63,880 bases of DNA from positions 1 to 63,880 of the forward strand of contig CAYTYN010000003.1 in NCBI GenBank assembly GCA_964442135.1. The letters run 5' to 3'. This document shows, one piece after another, positions 43,475 to 52,454 of this stretch. Both the position numbers and the translations under genes were made by a program. How positions within the stretch are numbered: the stretch's first letter is position 1; each line of letters starts with the position of its first letter. The notes below the pieces were generated by a model, which was not told the DNA's origin, did no database searches, and worked only from the letters and a program-made list of their open reading frames with translations. Source of the DNA: Avanaerovorax sp964442135. GTDB taxonomy: Bacteria; Bacillota; Clostridia; Peptostreptococcales; Anaerovoracaceae.

Positions 43475-43497
43475 CTGATTCACCTCTTCTAATGTTA

Positions 43498-45417
43498 TTA
43501 AAGAATATTCTTAGTATATTTAGCGTACAGGCTCCTGAGCATATTCATCTTAGCCTGAATCTCTATCTGCAGGTTTGACGCCGTCTCATAGTCTTCCTCG
43601 TCGAGAGCTTCCTTGCACATGGTCAGAAGGCATTTCTCCGTGATGGTATCCTTCCCCAGCTCACGTCGGATCTTATCGATCTCTATCCAGTTCTTTATGT
43701 CGTAATCGGAGAAATCCTCGTCGGTGTGAGCTTTGCGACAATCCCGAATGACCGCCATATCCTGCGGTATTATCCTGTCGTGGACTTCCGTCTTCCACTG
43801 GGAAAGCACCTGGAACTTATAGGACTTCAGAGAAATATCGTTCATGACGTCACCCCGCTTAAACACTTCCAGTTTATCAGGATACTTATCGAAGGCAGAT
43901 ATGTTCTCCCACACCGTGGCCGGCGCTTTTCCGAACAGCTTATTCCGCTCCTCCTCAGTATAATCGGTAAATATATTTTTTTCGCTTCTGTATTCTCTGT
44001 CCTTTTCCAGATAAAAGTCCTCTTCCCCGTATTTCTTAGAAATTGACTTTTCCAGCTCCTTCGGCGTCTTCTCCGCGGCAAGTACCGCTCTTATACCGTC
44101 AAGAGCCGCCATATAAGCCGCCGCTAACACCAGATAAGTATTGCTCTTAGGGTTAGGCGCTCTCAGCTCAAAACGGGTGGACATGGGATTATTCATATCT
44201 CTGATGAGGCAGGCCAGAACCGTTCTGTTCCTTGAAGGCTCCTTAACGGTGTGTCCCAGGGACGTAACTATACATACGGGAGCTTCGAATCCGGGCTTCA
44301 GCCTGTTCATGGCGTCGTTGGAGGAGCTGACAAAAGGATTTACCACCTCATAGTTTTTCAGAATACCCATGATAGTTCCGTATCCCACCGGACTCATGTA
44401 ATCGTCTGTCATGTCCTTTGGAGAGAAAAGACTCACCGTCCTTCCGTCCTTCAGCTTCGCGGCCAATCCCAGGTGGGTGTGCTCACCGCTTCCCGCAACT
44501 CCCTCAAAAGGTTTTGCCATAAATGTGACATCGAGACCGTGCATGGTGAATATGTCGCGCACTACATACTTAACCTGATTCTCGTTATCGGAAGCCTGCA
44601 TGGCATCAGCATATTTCCAGTCGATCTCCAGCTGCTCCATAACGTGGTCGTAGTGGCCTGTGGTTCCCATCTTCGCCTTTACGCCGCCTACTTCCTTATG
44701 ACCCATCTCAACGCCGAACCCGTACTTCTCCAGAATGGCAAGGGTGTCCTCCAGAGCCGTCCTCACTTCGCCGTAGGTTCTCTTCCAGTACTGCTCCTTC
44801 AGAACCTGAGCTGTAAACAGCTGCTCTCTGTCGCCTTTATCGTCAGGAGTCTTTACCCAGAATTCCAGCTCCGTAGCGCTGGTGATGAAGATTTTCTCTA
44901 TGTCCTCCACCTTGTCCACGCCTTCGATGTACCTAAACACGTAAGGGTGTTCTCTGAAAGCGTCCAGAAGACCCTTTTTGAAGTAGTCCATGGCGTCTCT
45001 CAGCATCACCCTGGATCCGCACTCAAAGCTTCCGTTATGTATGAGGAAGGAAGGAATCCTTAAAGTCCCCACAGGCAGTCCCAGCTTATGATCTATGTTA
45101 CGGAAGTTATAGTCGACGTACCAGTTCACAGTCAGATCCGGCACTATATCAATCTTAGCGTTATCCAGCTCTGCGATCCCCGGCAGGGCTACGCTGGAGC
45201 CATCCGTCTGTACACCGTTAGTGAGGAGATTTTCCAGATCCTTGCAGAACAGGCTTATAGGAATCTTTTCGTCAGTATCGTGGCCCCCAATATCTATACC
45301 GACCATTGAAGCGTACTGAACCTCCGGATGTTCCTTGAGAATCGCCTTCACCTTTTCCGGTGAATGATCTTCGGGGGAAATAGTAAACAACATTCTCTCG
45401 ATGTCAAAATTGAGCAT
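43498..45417 (-). CDS. glnA: Glutamine synthetase, large form
   Basis: A 639-aa glutamine synthetase, longer than the ~450-aa type I. The family blocks are GVQTDGSSVALPGIAELD near residue 70, EGVDKVEDIEK, ELEFWVKTPDDKGD with the metal Glu, EVGGVKAKMGTTGHYDHVMEQ, GSGEHTHLG with the metal His, and NRTVLACLIRD. The extra C-terminal part (about 470-639) is helical and charged (SISKKYGEEDFYLEKDREY, CKEALDEEDYETASNLQIE). This arrangement is known in Clostridia. It makes glutamine from glutamate and ammonia. The next leftward gene, serS, lies 23 bp beyond its stop. Confidence 0.88.
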   Translation of the reverse strand: MLNFDIERMLFTISPEDHSPEKVKAILKEHPEVQYASMVGIDIGGHDTDEKIPISLFCKDLENLLTNGVQTDGSSVALPGIAELDNAKIDIVPDLTVNWYVDYNFRNIDHKLGLPVGTLRIPSFLIHNGSFECGSRVMLRDAMDYFKKGLLDAFREHPYVFRYIEGVDKVEDIEKIFITSATELEFWVKTPDDKGDREQLFTAQVLKEQYWKRTYGEVRTALEDTLAILEKYGFGVEMGHKEVGGVKAKMGTTGHYDHVMEQLEIDWKYADAMQASDNENQVKYVVRDIFTMHGLDVTFMAKPFEGVAGSGEHTHLGLAAKLKDGRTVSLFSPKDMTDDYMSPVGYGTIMGILKNYEVVNPFVSSSNDAMNRLKPGFEAPVCIVTSLGHTVKEPSRNRTVLACLIRDMNNPMSTRFELRAPNPKSNTYLVLAAAYMAALDGIRAVLAAEKTPKELEKSISKKYGEEDFYLEKDREYRSEKNIFTDYTEEERNKLFGKAPATVWENISAFDKYPDKLEVFKRGDVMNDISLKSYKFQVLSQWKTEVHDRIIPQDMAVIRDCRKAHTDEDFSDYDIKNWIEIDKIRRELGKDTITEKCLLTMCKEALDEEDYETASNLQIEIQAKMNMLRSLYAKYTKNIL

Positions 45418-45510
45418 TTCCTTCTCTCTCCTCTCGCTACACTATATATAACTCATAGCCGGCTCCAGATCCTTTCGTGATGATCTGTATACCGGCTATA
45501 ATAAACCAAC

Positions 45511-48429
45511 TTATTCCGTCAAAGCCTCGAGGTATTCCCCGAGCTGCGCCATATATTCTCCGTACAAGGCCCAGTTGCCGTCCGTCAGCGCCAGCTGAGC
45601 GTTATCATAGGCGTCCGCGGCAGCCTGGGCGTAGTCCTCTGCGGTCATCGCCTGAGTCCCTTCAGTATCCGTACCGCCTGTATCGTCATCTCCGACGTCA
45701 GTCTCCTGTCCCGTGTCATCCTGATTTAAGTAAATGTCCTCTCCGAACAGGCTTATGAGAGCTTCTTCCAAGGTCTCCTCATAAGCTATCTGACCGCCGT
45801 ATACCACGATGATCCGCTTTACCTCAGGTATGGCTGTGTTAGAAGACTCCAGATATATAGGCTCTACGTAGAGCAGGGAATCCTCTATAGGTATGACGAA
45901 CAGGTTTCCTCTGCTGTACTCAGATCCGGCCTGGCTCCAGAGGGAGAAGTCCTGGGATATCTCCGTGTTCTGGTCTATCTGAGCTTCTATCTGCATAGGC
46001 CCGTAGACGTTCTTGTTCTTCGGCATCTGGTACACTACCAGATTTCCGTAGGCGTCACCGTCGTTTCTGGCGACTATGAGCGCCGTCATGTTCTGCTTAG
46101 ACTTAACCGTGTACGGCAGAATGCTGATGAACTCCGGATTATCCTCGCCCGGGAGACTGACTATGTAGTAGCTGGGCTCCATTTCCTGCTCTTCCTGACC
46201 GTAGATCTCGTGAGCGATGGCCCATCGGTCCTCATCCTGATAGAACAGATTTATGTCCTCCATGTGATAGCGACCGTATATGTTCGCCTGGATGGCAAAC
46301 AAGGTGTCAGGATACCTTATGTGGCTCTGAAGGGCTTCCGGCATTTCGTCGTAATCCTTAAAGAGGTCAGGATATATACTCTGATATGTCTTCGCTATGG
46401 GATCATCTTCATCTACTATGTAGAAATCCACGTCACCATTGTACGCGTCTACCACTACCTTCACCGAGTTTCTGATGTAGTTTATCCCGCCCTCAGTGCC
46501 GTCATACGGTTCCGAATAAGGATAGTTGGAGCTTGCCGTGTAAGCGTCCAGCATCCAGTATATCTTTCCGTCCACCGTAACCGCATAAGGATCTCCTTCG
46601 TAGCTCAGGTAAGGCATAATCGTCGTTACCCTTTCCACCACGTTTCTGTTTATGATGATTCTGGATTCGCTGTCTATGTTGGAAGATACTAAAAGCTTCA
46701 AGCTTCCTTCCCTTATGGAGAAAAGCACTCTGTTAAACAGATTCAGCTTGATACCGGCGTCTCCCTCGTACATGGTGTATCTGTTGGTGTTGCCGTCCGG
46801 ATAGTCGAACTCCTCCTCGTCAGTTCCCACTATGACGTATTCGTTGGAAAGCTCGCCGAAGTATATTTCCGGTCTGGTGATCTCTATCTCCTCCACCGCG
46901 GATTCAGTGGGTATGTTCTTTATGAGAACATCAGGCTGGCCGCTTTCGGTGATAGTGTCTACCCTGGACAGGGTGATCCCGTATCCGTGAGTGTACTTAA
47001 GATGTCTGTTCAGCCATGTGTCGCTGATTTTATCCTCATCGATTTCACGGACCGCCAAGTAGGTCTGGGTATAATCACCGTTTATGATATATCTGTCCAC
47101 GTCGATGTCATTAAAGGTATAGTACTGCCTGATGCTCTGAGTCTGGATGTAATATGTATTTACAGGATCGTAGTCGTTTATCCTTATGTTGCTTATGGTG
47201 TCCTGATTATTATTTATGTCCTCCGTGGTCAGGGTATCGCTGGCCGCGAATTCCTGAACATCTACGTTATCCAAGTCGTAAGCGTAAAGAGTGTACTCAA
47301 TATTACTCTCGATATATTCGCTCTCTTTAGCGATCTCATTAGGGGATACTATATAATTCTGCACCAGCAGGCCGGCGGTCGTGCCTACAACCCCTACACA
47401 AATCATCATCACAGGAGCGATAAGTATCTTCTTGAGATCTTTCTTTTTTATGAACACTGCCGTGGCCGCAGCGCCTATGACAGATAAAGCTATGAGCGCC
47501 CTGTACATCCAAAGGGTCACGTTAACGTCGGTATATCCCGCTCCATAGACGAATCCCATGTGAGAATGGAGCAGGTTAAACTGCTTCAGGTAGAAGTGCA
47601 CCCCCACCATTATGAAGAACACCGCTCCCAGAATGGAAAGCTTGCCGCCGGCAATGGACAAAAGCTGCTTCAGGTTAGAATCCGAAACCCCCTTCGGGTT
47701 CGAGGCCCACTTTGCCATCTTCACCCCGAAAGAGTCGAACAGCTTTCCAAGGGGGGTATCATTCCCGAACGAGGCATTACTTGCGAACGGATTCCGGAAT
47801 TCAGTCTCCTCATCCATCGGCCTTGCCTCGTCCTCCTCATATACATCAGGACTGCGCATGGTGAGCAGTATGAGATAGTATATTACGGTCACCACCAGGA
47901 ACAGCACGATTATGCCTAGGAGTATCTCATTGCAATCCTTTAGGAAGTCCAGCTTAAAAATGTAGAACGAGATATCATATCCGAAAAGGGGATCATCCAA
48001 GTTGAAGTCTGTAGCGTTGGTGAACTGCAGTATCTGGAACCAAAGTCCGACAACACAACGAAAGGCCACAACCAATCCGAACAGGATGGATATGATATTG
48101 GTAATCAGGCTGAGCCTCTTTAGATTGGTATTCTCGCTGGATACTATCTTTTTGAAATAGCCTTTCTTTAAATGCCTCAGATAGATGTTCAGCAAAATGG
48201 TCACTATGATGAACAGCGGTATTCCAAATTTCAGCTGGGTGAACAGCTTAGTAAAGAACACGCTTACGTATCCCATTTCGATGAACCACATCCAGTCGGT
48301 TATAAAATTGGTCAGGGATGTTAAAAGGGCTAACACGACCACGAGAACCAGGAATGCTATGGTCAGATTCCTGCTGGCCCTGGACGGATCCATCGCCTTC
48401 TTTTTCTTTTTACCGTCTTTCTTAAACAA
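45511..48429 (-). CDS. UPF0182 family membrane protein
   Basis: A protein of about 970 aa belonging to UPF0182. Seven membrane segments lie in the first third (for example LTIAFLVLVVVLALLTSL and KFGIPLFIIVTILLNIYL). The large extracytoplasmic remainder contains the family blocks YTHGYGITLSRVD, YFGELSNEYVIVGT and SNYPYSEPYDG. The C-terminal 90 residues are acidic and Gln-rich (QDDTGQETDVGDDDTGG). The function is unknown. I favour a TTG start at 48429, which has GGAGG 8 nt upstream; a TTG at 48444 is also in frame but the site then lies inside the gene. It follows the zinc-ribbon gene in the same orientation. Confidence 0.82.
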   Translation of the reverse strand: MFKKDGKKKKKAMDPSRASRNLTIAFLVLVVVLALLTSLTNFITDWMWFIEMGYVSVFFTKLFTQLKFGIPLFIIVTILLNIYLRHLKKGYFKKIVSSENTNLKRLSLITNIISILFGLVVAFRCVVGLWFQILQFTNATDFNLDDPLFGYDISFYIFKLDFLKDCNEILLGIIVLFLVVTVIYYLILLTMRSPDVYEEDEARPMDEETEFRNPFASNASFGNDTPLGKLFDSFGVKMAKWASNPKGVSDSNLKQLLSIAGGKLSILGAVFFIMVGVHFYLKQFNLLHSHMGFVYGAGYTDVNVTLWMYRALIALSVIGAAATAVFIKKKDLKKILIAPVMMICVGVVGTTAGLLVQNYIVSPNEIAKESEYIESNIEYTLYAYDLDNVDVQEFAASDTLTTEDINNNQDTISNIRINDYDPVNTYYIQTQSIRQYYTFNDIDVDRYIINGDYTQTYLAVREIDEDKISDTWLNRHLKYTHGYGITLSRVDTITESGQPDVLIKNIPTESAVEEIEITRPEIYFGELSNEYVIVGTDEEEFDYPDGNTNRYTMYEGDAGIKLNLFNRVLFSIREGSLKLLVSSNIDSESRIIINRNVVERVTTIMPYLSYEGDPYAVTVDGKIYWMLDAYTASSNYPYSEPYDGTEGGINYIRNSVKVVVDAYNGDVDFYIVDEDDPIAKTYQSIYPDLFKDYDEMPEALQSHIRYPDTLFAIQANIYGRYHMEDINLFYQDEDRWAIAHEIYGQEEQEMEPSYYIVSLPGEDNPEFISILPYTVKSKQNMTALIVARNDGDAYGNLVVYQMPKNKNVYGPMQIEAQIDQNTEISQDFSLWSQAGSEYSRGNLFVIPIEDSLLYVEPIYLESSNTAIPEVKRIIVVYGGQIAYEETLEEALISLFGEDIYLNQDDTGQETDVGDDDTGGTDTEGTQAMTAEDYAQAAADAYDNAQLALTDGNWALYGEYMAQLGEYLEALTE

Positions 48430-48521
48430 TTGGTTCTCCTCCAAAACATCTGCAGCTTCGCCTACCGTACTTCTTTATCGCCGGAATCAGACTGCTCGCC
48501 GGTTCCCCGCTCTGAGCCTTC

Positions 48522-50104
48522 TCATGTGAACAGGCTGATTATCTTAGCGTATCCGGCGTCTATGTATCCGGCCACTGTGCTGTCTCCTGCGAAGGTCAAT
48601 ATGCCTATTACGATCAGGTTTACGATCACTATCACAGAGAGAATAGCGATAGCCACATTCAGCGCTTTGACCTTTTTCCTTTCCCCCGCATCTTCTTCAT
48701 CAAACTCGCCGTCAATATCAAAGAGAGGAACATTAGCCACCCGGGATTTATCTGTCTTTTCCTGTTCCTCTTTTTCCTGTTCTTCATCTCTCCCTGTGTC
48801 GAGTCCCCCTTCGTCGTCGTTTTCCGCACGGAAAGCTTCTTCATATCCTACGTCGCTGTAGAGATGATCTTCTTCCTCAACCTCCGGAGACTCACTGCCT
48901 TTCTCCTCGGCTTCCTTTTCATTCTGCCGGTAGGATTCGATCCGGTCATAAAGCTCCTCCTGCCGGTAGGATTCGATCCGCTCAGGAGGTTCTCCTTCAT
49001 CGAGAAGGTCGCTCTCCTCAGAAAGCTCGTACCGCCCGTCAAGCTCCTCCTGTCGGGAAGGTTCCTCGGCTTCAGNNNNNNNNNNNNNNNNNNNNNNNNN
49101 NNNNNNNNNNNNNNNNNNNNNNNNNNNNNNNNNNNNNNNNNNNNNNNNNNNNNNNNNNNNNNNNNNNNNNNNNNNGGTTCAGATTCGTCTTTTTCCTCCG
49201 CCTTTTTCAGGAACAGGTCTGTGATAACGTAATCATCGAGGCCGTCTACCTCGTCATCAGTCTTGCTGGGTCTGTTCTTCAGCCTGTCAACAGCTGCCAT
49301 GACGCCTTTCGTCGCTCCGGCTACTGAGGCTCTCATTTCATCGGATATGGAGTTCTTCAGTTCCTGCCTGCTCCAGTCGTCTCTGGCCTTCTGGAGCATG
49401 TCGTACTTCTCCCGAAACGACGCTTCAGCCTCCGACTCTTCTCTGATCCTCTGCCTCAGCCTTTCGTACTCCTGATCCAATAGAGCCTGGAACTCCTCGT
49501 TTTTCCTGTTAAAGGTGTAAAAGTTATCTATCTCACGTCCGGCATCCGGCTTCTCATTCCTTGCCGGCTCTTCCATCTCCGGTAAATCGTCTTTCTCCAG
49601 TTCATACCCTGGTTTTTCAAGGTCCTCGGCCATCTCTAAAGCAGCTTCTTCTCCGGCGCTTTTCTCCGCCTTCAAAGCCTCTTCCTTCCTCCGCCTTACC
49701 ACATCAGAAGGTCTCTCTATCCTTAAGGTGTCACCTAAGCTCCAGTCGAATACGCTCCTTTCTTCTCCGGCGTCATTTTTCATATATCCAAAGAGCTCCG
49801 ATTCGTCCACAGGCTCAAAGGGTTCATCATATCCTCTGTATATGTGATTATACCTTTCCTCCAGCGCCGACGACCAATTAAAGTCTATGTCTTCGGTATC
49901 CCGCTTCCTTTCAGAAGGAAATCCTTCCAGATCCCACTCCAGATCGTCCAGATGAAAAGGCGTTTTCAGAGGATTTCCTCCACTGACGCTGCCGATCGTT
50001 TCGTAAGGCGCCGGCTCCTCCTCTCGTACAGGTACCGGAGTCCCGCAGTTGCTGCAGAATCTGTCACCTTTTTCAAGTTTTTTACCGCATTCAATGCAAT
50101 ACAT
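48522..50104 (-). CDS. Acidic zinc-ribbon membrane protein, interrupted by assembly gap
   Basis: The N-terminus (50104) has a zinc ribbon MYCIECGKKLEKGDRFCSNCG, then a long, very acidic and Arg/Glu-rich region with coiled-coil stretches (about 190-290). It then reaches the 100-N gap at 49076-49175. On the other side the naive frame gives low-quality basic sequence. A different frame is open without a stop from the gap edge to 48522 and is acidic like the N-terminal part. It has two near-identical RIESYRQ units (near 48935-48990) and ends in a membrane segment (VAIAILSVIVIVNLIVIGIL) and a short tail. I therefore read 48522-50104 as one gene whose frame is obscured by the arbitrary gap length. 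Function unknown. Confidence 0.65.
49076..49175. other. Scaffold gap (100 N)
   Basis: Exactly 100 undetermined bases, the usual placeholder for unknown length, inside a repeat-rich acidic coding region. Confidence 0.99.
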
Positions 50105-50129
50105 ACTTTCCTCCCAATCATTAAGGGCT

Positions 50130-50546
50130 TTATTGGATCTGCGTATTCAGTTCTTCAAGAGTGTAGCGGTTGCCCTTTTTGTCTACGGCGCAATCTCTCG
50201 AGAAGTATCTCTTAGGAATCTCTTCGTCCTTTACGTCCTGTTTCGGCTCTTCCGGCTTCAGCTCTTCCCGTTCCTCAATTCCTTCATCAGGAGCCGGACT
50301 TATATTCTCGGCAGGGCAGGCCTCGCTTTCATCGTTCTCCAGTTCTGCGCTTATGGTCATCAAAATATGACCTATGTCGTCTACTTTTTCGTTGATCTCC
50401 TCAAGAACGCTCTTTCTCTTTGCCGCTCTGACAAAGGCCCGTATCACCGCAAACAGCATTATAAGTCCCAGCAGTATCAGCAGTCCGACCTCAATCTCAT
50501 ACTGATATTCTATTATAAACTCACCTATAATTCCAACAGCGTTCAT
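50130..50546 (-). CDS. Small membrane protein with acidic tail
   Basis: A 138-aa protein with a single membrane segment (VGLLILLGLIMLFAVIRAFV, about residues 20-40), a helical juxtamembrane part (KSVLEEINEKVDDIGHILMTI) and a Glu/Pro-rich tail. The start is placed at the ATG at 50546 (AAGGAGA 6 nt upstream). It ends 25 bp before the zinc-ribbon gene, so the two and UPF0182 may be one operon for an envelope function. I do not recognise the family. Confidence 0.6.
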   Translation of the reverse strand: MNAVGIIGEFIIEYQYEIEVGLLILLGLIMLFAVIRAFVRAAKRKSVLEEINEKVDDIGHILMTISAELENDESEACPAENISPAPDEGIEEREELKPEEPKQDVKDEEIPKRYFSRDCAVDKKGNRYTLEELNTQIQ

Positions 50547-50612
50547 CAGGTTATCTCCTTGCAGATACATTTCATTTTATTATACTATATCTATCCCCTT
50601 TCGGCAAATGAA

Positions 50613-50679
50613 AAAGAGCCGTCTTTTGATAAGTCCTCGTCAGATCTGCAAGGGTTTACCATTCCGGGCGGCTCTTCCG
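50613..50679 (-). terminator. Terminator after the flavodoxin gene
   Basis: AAGAGCCG and CGGCTCTT form an 8-bp stem with a long loop, followed on the minus strand by TTTTTCATTT. A second small hairpin (CCGTC/GACGG) lies at about 50697-50710. Confidence 0.5.
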
Positions 50680-50756
50680 TATGATCATCATAATTCCGTC
50701 GTCAGACGGCGCATCTGTCAGGCTTGTTTCTGAAGGGCATATATCAGTCGAATCTA

Positions 50757-51188
50757 TTAAAGTGCCGCCAGCTTTCCTCCGGCATCCCTGCACTTCTCAA
50801 GACCGTCGTCGTCAGGCTCCTCATTTACCATGAGGCCTTCTTCCGATACCAGCTCGGCTCCGGCGTTTTTCATCCTTTCTACCCAGTCTCTCATCCACTG
50901 GCCGTCTCCCCAGCCGTATGAACCGAACAACAGTATCTTCTTACCTGCCGCGAAAGCTTCCACAGCGGTAACGAAGGGCTCCATCTCATCCTCTTCCAGC
51001 ACCTCGTCTCCCATGGCCGGACAGCCCAGCGCAAACCCTTCCAGATCCTTAAGCTCATCGGGATTGACCTCACCTACGGTTTTCACAGAAGCCGACGCTC
51101 CCGCAGCCGTTGCTCCCTCGCCTATAGCCTCAGCCATTTTCTCTGTGTTTCCGGTCTGAGACCAGTATACTACCGTAACGTTTTTCAT
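50757..51188 (-). CDS. Flavodoxin
   Basis: A 143-aa short-chain flavodoxin. The FMN phosphate loop is YWSQTGNTEKMAEAIGEGA (residues 9-27). The later FGSYGWGDGQWMRDW block carries the isoalloxazine-stacking aromatic. It is an electron carrier that can replace ferredoxin when iron is short. It follows the DUF3793 gene in the same orientation, behind an operator-like palindrome next to a DtxR-type regulator, which fits iron-limited expression (inference). Confidence 0.9.
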   Translation of the reverse strand: MKNVTVVYWSQTGNTEKMAEAIGEGATAAGASASVKTVGEVNPDELKDLEGFALGCPAMGDEVLEEDEMEPFVTAVEAFAAGKKILLFGSYGWGDGQWMRDWVERMKNAGAELVSEEGLMVNEEPDDDGLEKCRDAGGKLAAL

Positions 51189-51240
51189 TTCTTCCTCCTT
51201 CTTCGGGCACGCCTAATCGGATATCAGCGTCCCGCTTCTC

Positions 51241-51831
51241 TTAAGCGTAATTTCCATATTTGTCGAGGAGCTCCAGAGGACTCCGCCGACATGCCACCAG
51301 TCTGACTGCGTCGCTCCTGGCTTTGTCGTACATGGCGAACCTTTCTCTCGCCCCGTTCACATCCCCATAGACCTTCCAGTAACCGTTGTACAAAAAATTT
51401 TTTCCGGAATGAGCTATGAAGCCTGCCACATCCTGAGGAGGGTACCCCAGTATCAGACCCAACTCGTGGGGAAATTCCAGGCCCCAGAAGCAGTGATCCC
51501 GATATTTCGCCCCTACTCTGTCCAAAATCTCCTCTAAGGTCTCATCGCCGTAGCCGAAGGTCATGAGCATGTCTCTGACCTCAGCCTCGTTCATATAGCT
51601 CTCCAGCGCACCCCTCCTGTAGAGAAGCAGGGCTGTGCTTTTTTCAGAGGCGAACATGACTCTGGCGTCTACAGATGTGCCTTCGAATTTCTCAGCTATA
51701 CAAAAAGCGCATTTTGTCGGAACGACCAAAAGGTTCGATATCTTAAGGCCTGTTATAACCGGAGCACATTGGAAAGCCAGCTTGGCGTCTGCTCCGGAGG
51801 AATCTATCTCTTTCAGCATACTTATCCCCAC
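51241..51831 (-). CDS. DUF3793 family protein
   Basis: A 196-aa DUF3793 protein. Visible family features are LAFQCAPVITGLKISNLL near the N-terminus, LLLYRRGALESYM, and HELGLILGYPPQDVAGFI followed by GYWKVYGD. These proteins often lie near flavodoxin and iron-uptake genes in Clostridia and may be heme- or iron-related; the function is not established. The start is a GTG with GGAGG 7 nt upstream. A promoter with an overlapping palindrome lies at 51894-51925. Confidence 0.8.
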   Translation of the reverse strand: MGISMLKEIDSSGADAKLAFQCAPVITGLKISNLLVVPTKCAFCIAEKFEGTSVDARVMFASEKSTALLLYRRGALESYMNEAEVRDMLMTFGYGDETLEEILDRVGAKYRDHCFWGLEFPHELGLILGYPPQDVAGFIAHSGKNFLYNGYWKVYGDVNGARERFAMYDKARSDAVRLVACRRSPLELLDKYGNYA

Positions 51832-51893
51832 GAAATTTCCTCCCCAAATTCTTCACGAAACCTGTCTTTTTGACAGCACAACCGGGCTCTTTC

Positions 51894-51925
51894 GTTAGTA
51901 TAAGCTAACTTTAATAAGTTGTCAA
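51894..51925 (-). promoter_or_regulatory. Promoter and DtxR-type operator of the DUF3793-flavodoxin operon
   Basis: On the minus strand TTGACA (51920-51925), 17 bp, then TATACT (51897-51902) form a strong promoter. The palindrome GTTAG-N6-CTAAC (51894-51909) covers the -10. DtxR/IdeR/MntR sites typically carry TTAG...CTAA half-sites. Repression by the divergently encoded regulator at 52003 when metal is plentiful is the simplest reading. Confidence 0.6.
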
Positions 51926-51945
51926 TAACTCTTGTTTGATTTTCG

Positions 51946-51974
51946 TTGAAAGTCTGCGAGTTTTGTGATACCAT
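51946..51974 (+). promoter_or_regulatory. Promoter of the DtxR-family gene
   Basis: TTGAAA (51946-51951), 17 bp, then TACCAT (51969-51974) preceded by TGA. It is 29 bp before the start codon. Confidence 0.55.
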
Positions 51975-52002
51975 ATCCGTAAGCTACGGGAGGTGAGAAT
52001 CA

Positions 52003-52377
52003 ATGCATAGCACAGAGTCCATGGAAAATTATCTCGAAACAATACTCATTCTCGGTAAGACGAAACCGGTAGTTCGCTCTGTAGATGTTGCGGAGGAGCT
52101 GGGATTTAAAAAATCCAGCGTCAGTGTCGCCATGAAGAAATTGCGGGAGAACGGCCACATCACCGTAACGAAGGAAGGATATATCTATCTGACCGATTCC
52201 GGCAAGGAAATCGCCGATATGATCTTTGAACGGCACCAGCTCATTTCTCGATGGCTCATGTTCCTCGGCGTGGACGAAAAGACCGCTTTGAACGACGCTT
52301 GCAGGATGGAGCACGTCATCAGCGCAGAGAGTTTTGAGGCCATAAAAAAAGTCGCCATGGCAGGCATGGAGAAATAG
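52003..52377 (+). CDS. DtxR/MntR-family metal-dependent repressor
   Basis: A 124-aa regulator. The winged HTH covers about residues 1-60 (STESMENYLETIL, VRSVDVAEELGFKKSSVSVAMKKL, VTKEGYIYLTDSG). The dimerisation/metal domain follows (ERHQLISRWLMFLGVDEKTALNDACRMEHVIS) with the conserved ligands Glu, His, Cys and His-type residues. There is no SH3-like domain, as in MntR. The metal (Fe or Mn) is uncertain; flavodoxin in the divergent operon favours iron. GGGAGG precedes the ATG. Confidence 0.87.
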   Translation: MHSTESMENYLETILILGKTKPVVRSVDVAEELGFKKSSVSVAMKKLRENGHITVTKEGYIYLTDSGKEIADMIFERHQLISRWLMFLGVDEKTALNDACRMEHVISAESFEAIKKVAMAGMEK

Positions 52378-52403
52378 TCGGATTTTCCGCTTTTATCGTC
52401 AAA

Positions 52404-52449
52404 AAGCTGCCGCTAGTCGGGGTTTTCACATCCCGATGCGCGGCAGCTT
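52404..52449. terminator. Terminator between the DtxR gene and the decarboxylase gene
   Basis: AAGCTGCCGC (52404-52413) pairs perfectly with GCGGCAGCTT (52440-52449), with A-rich and CTCTTTC flanks. It can serve both convergent genes. Confidence 0.75.
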
Positions 52450-52454
52450 CTCTT

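Noticed and set aside
43475..43497. Serine T-box before serS
   Set aside because: Only 23 bp separate serS from glnA, too short for a T-box.
48848..49075. Basic reading frame continuing the zinc-ribbon gene across the gap
   Set aside because: The frame depends on the arbitrary 100-N length. The alternative frame is acidic, repeat-containing, stop-free and ends in a membrane anchor.
50613..50679. tRNA-like or small-RNA gene in the palindromic stretch after the flavodoxin
   Set aside because: No cloverleaf arms or anticodon stem can be drawn. A long-loop terminator explains it.
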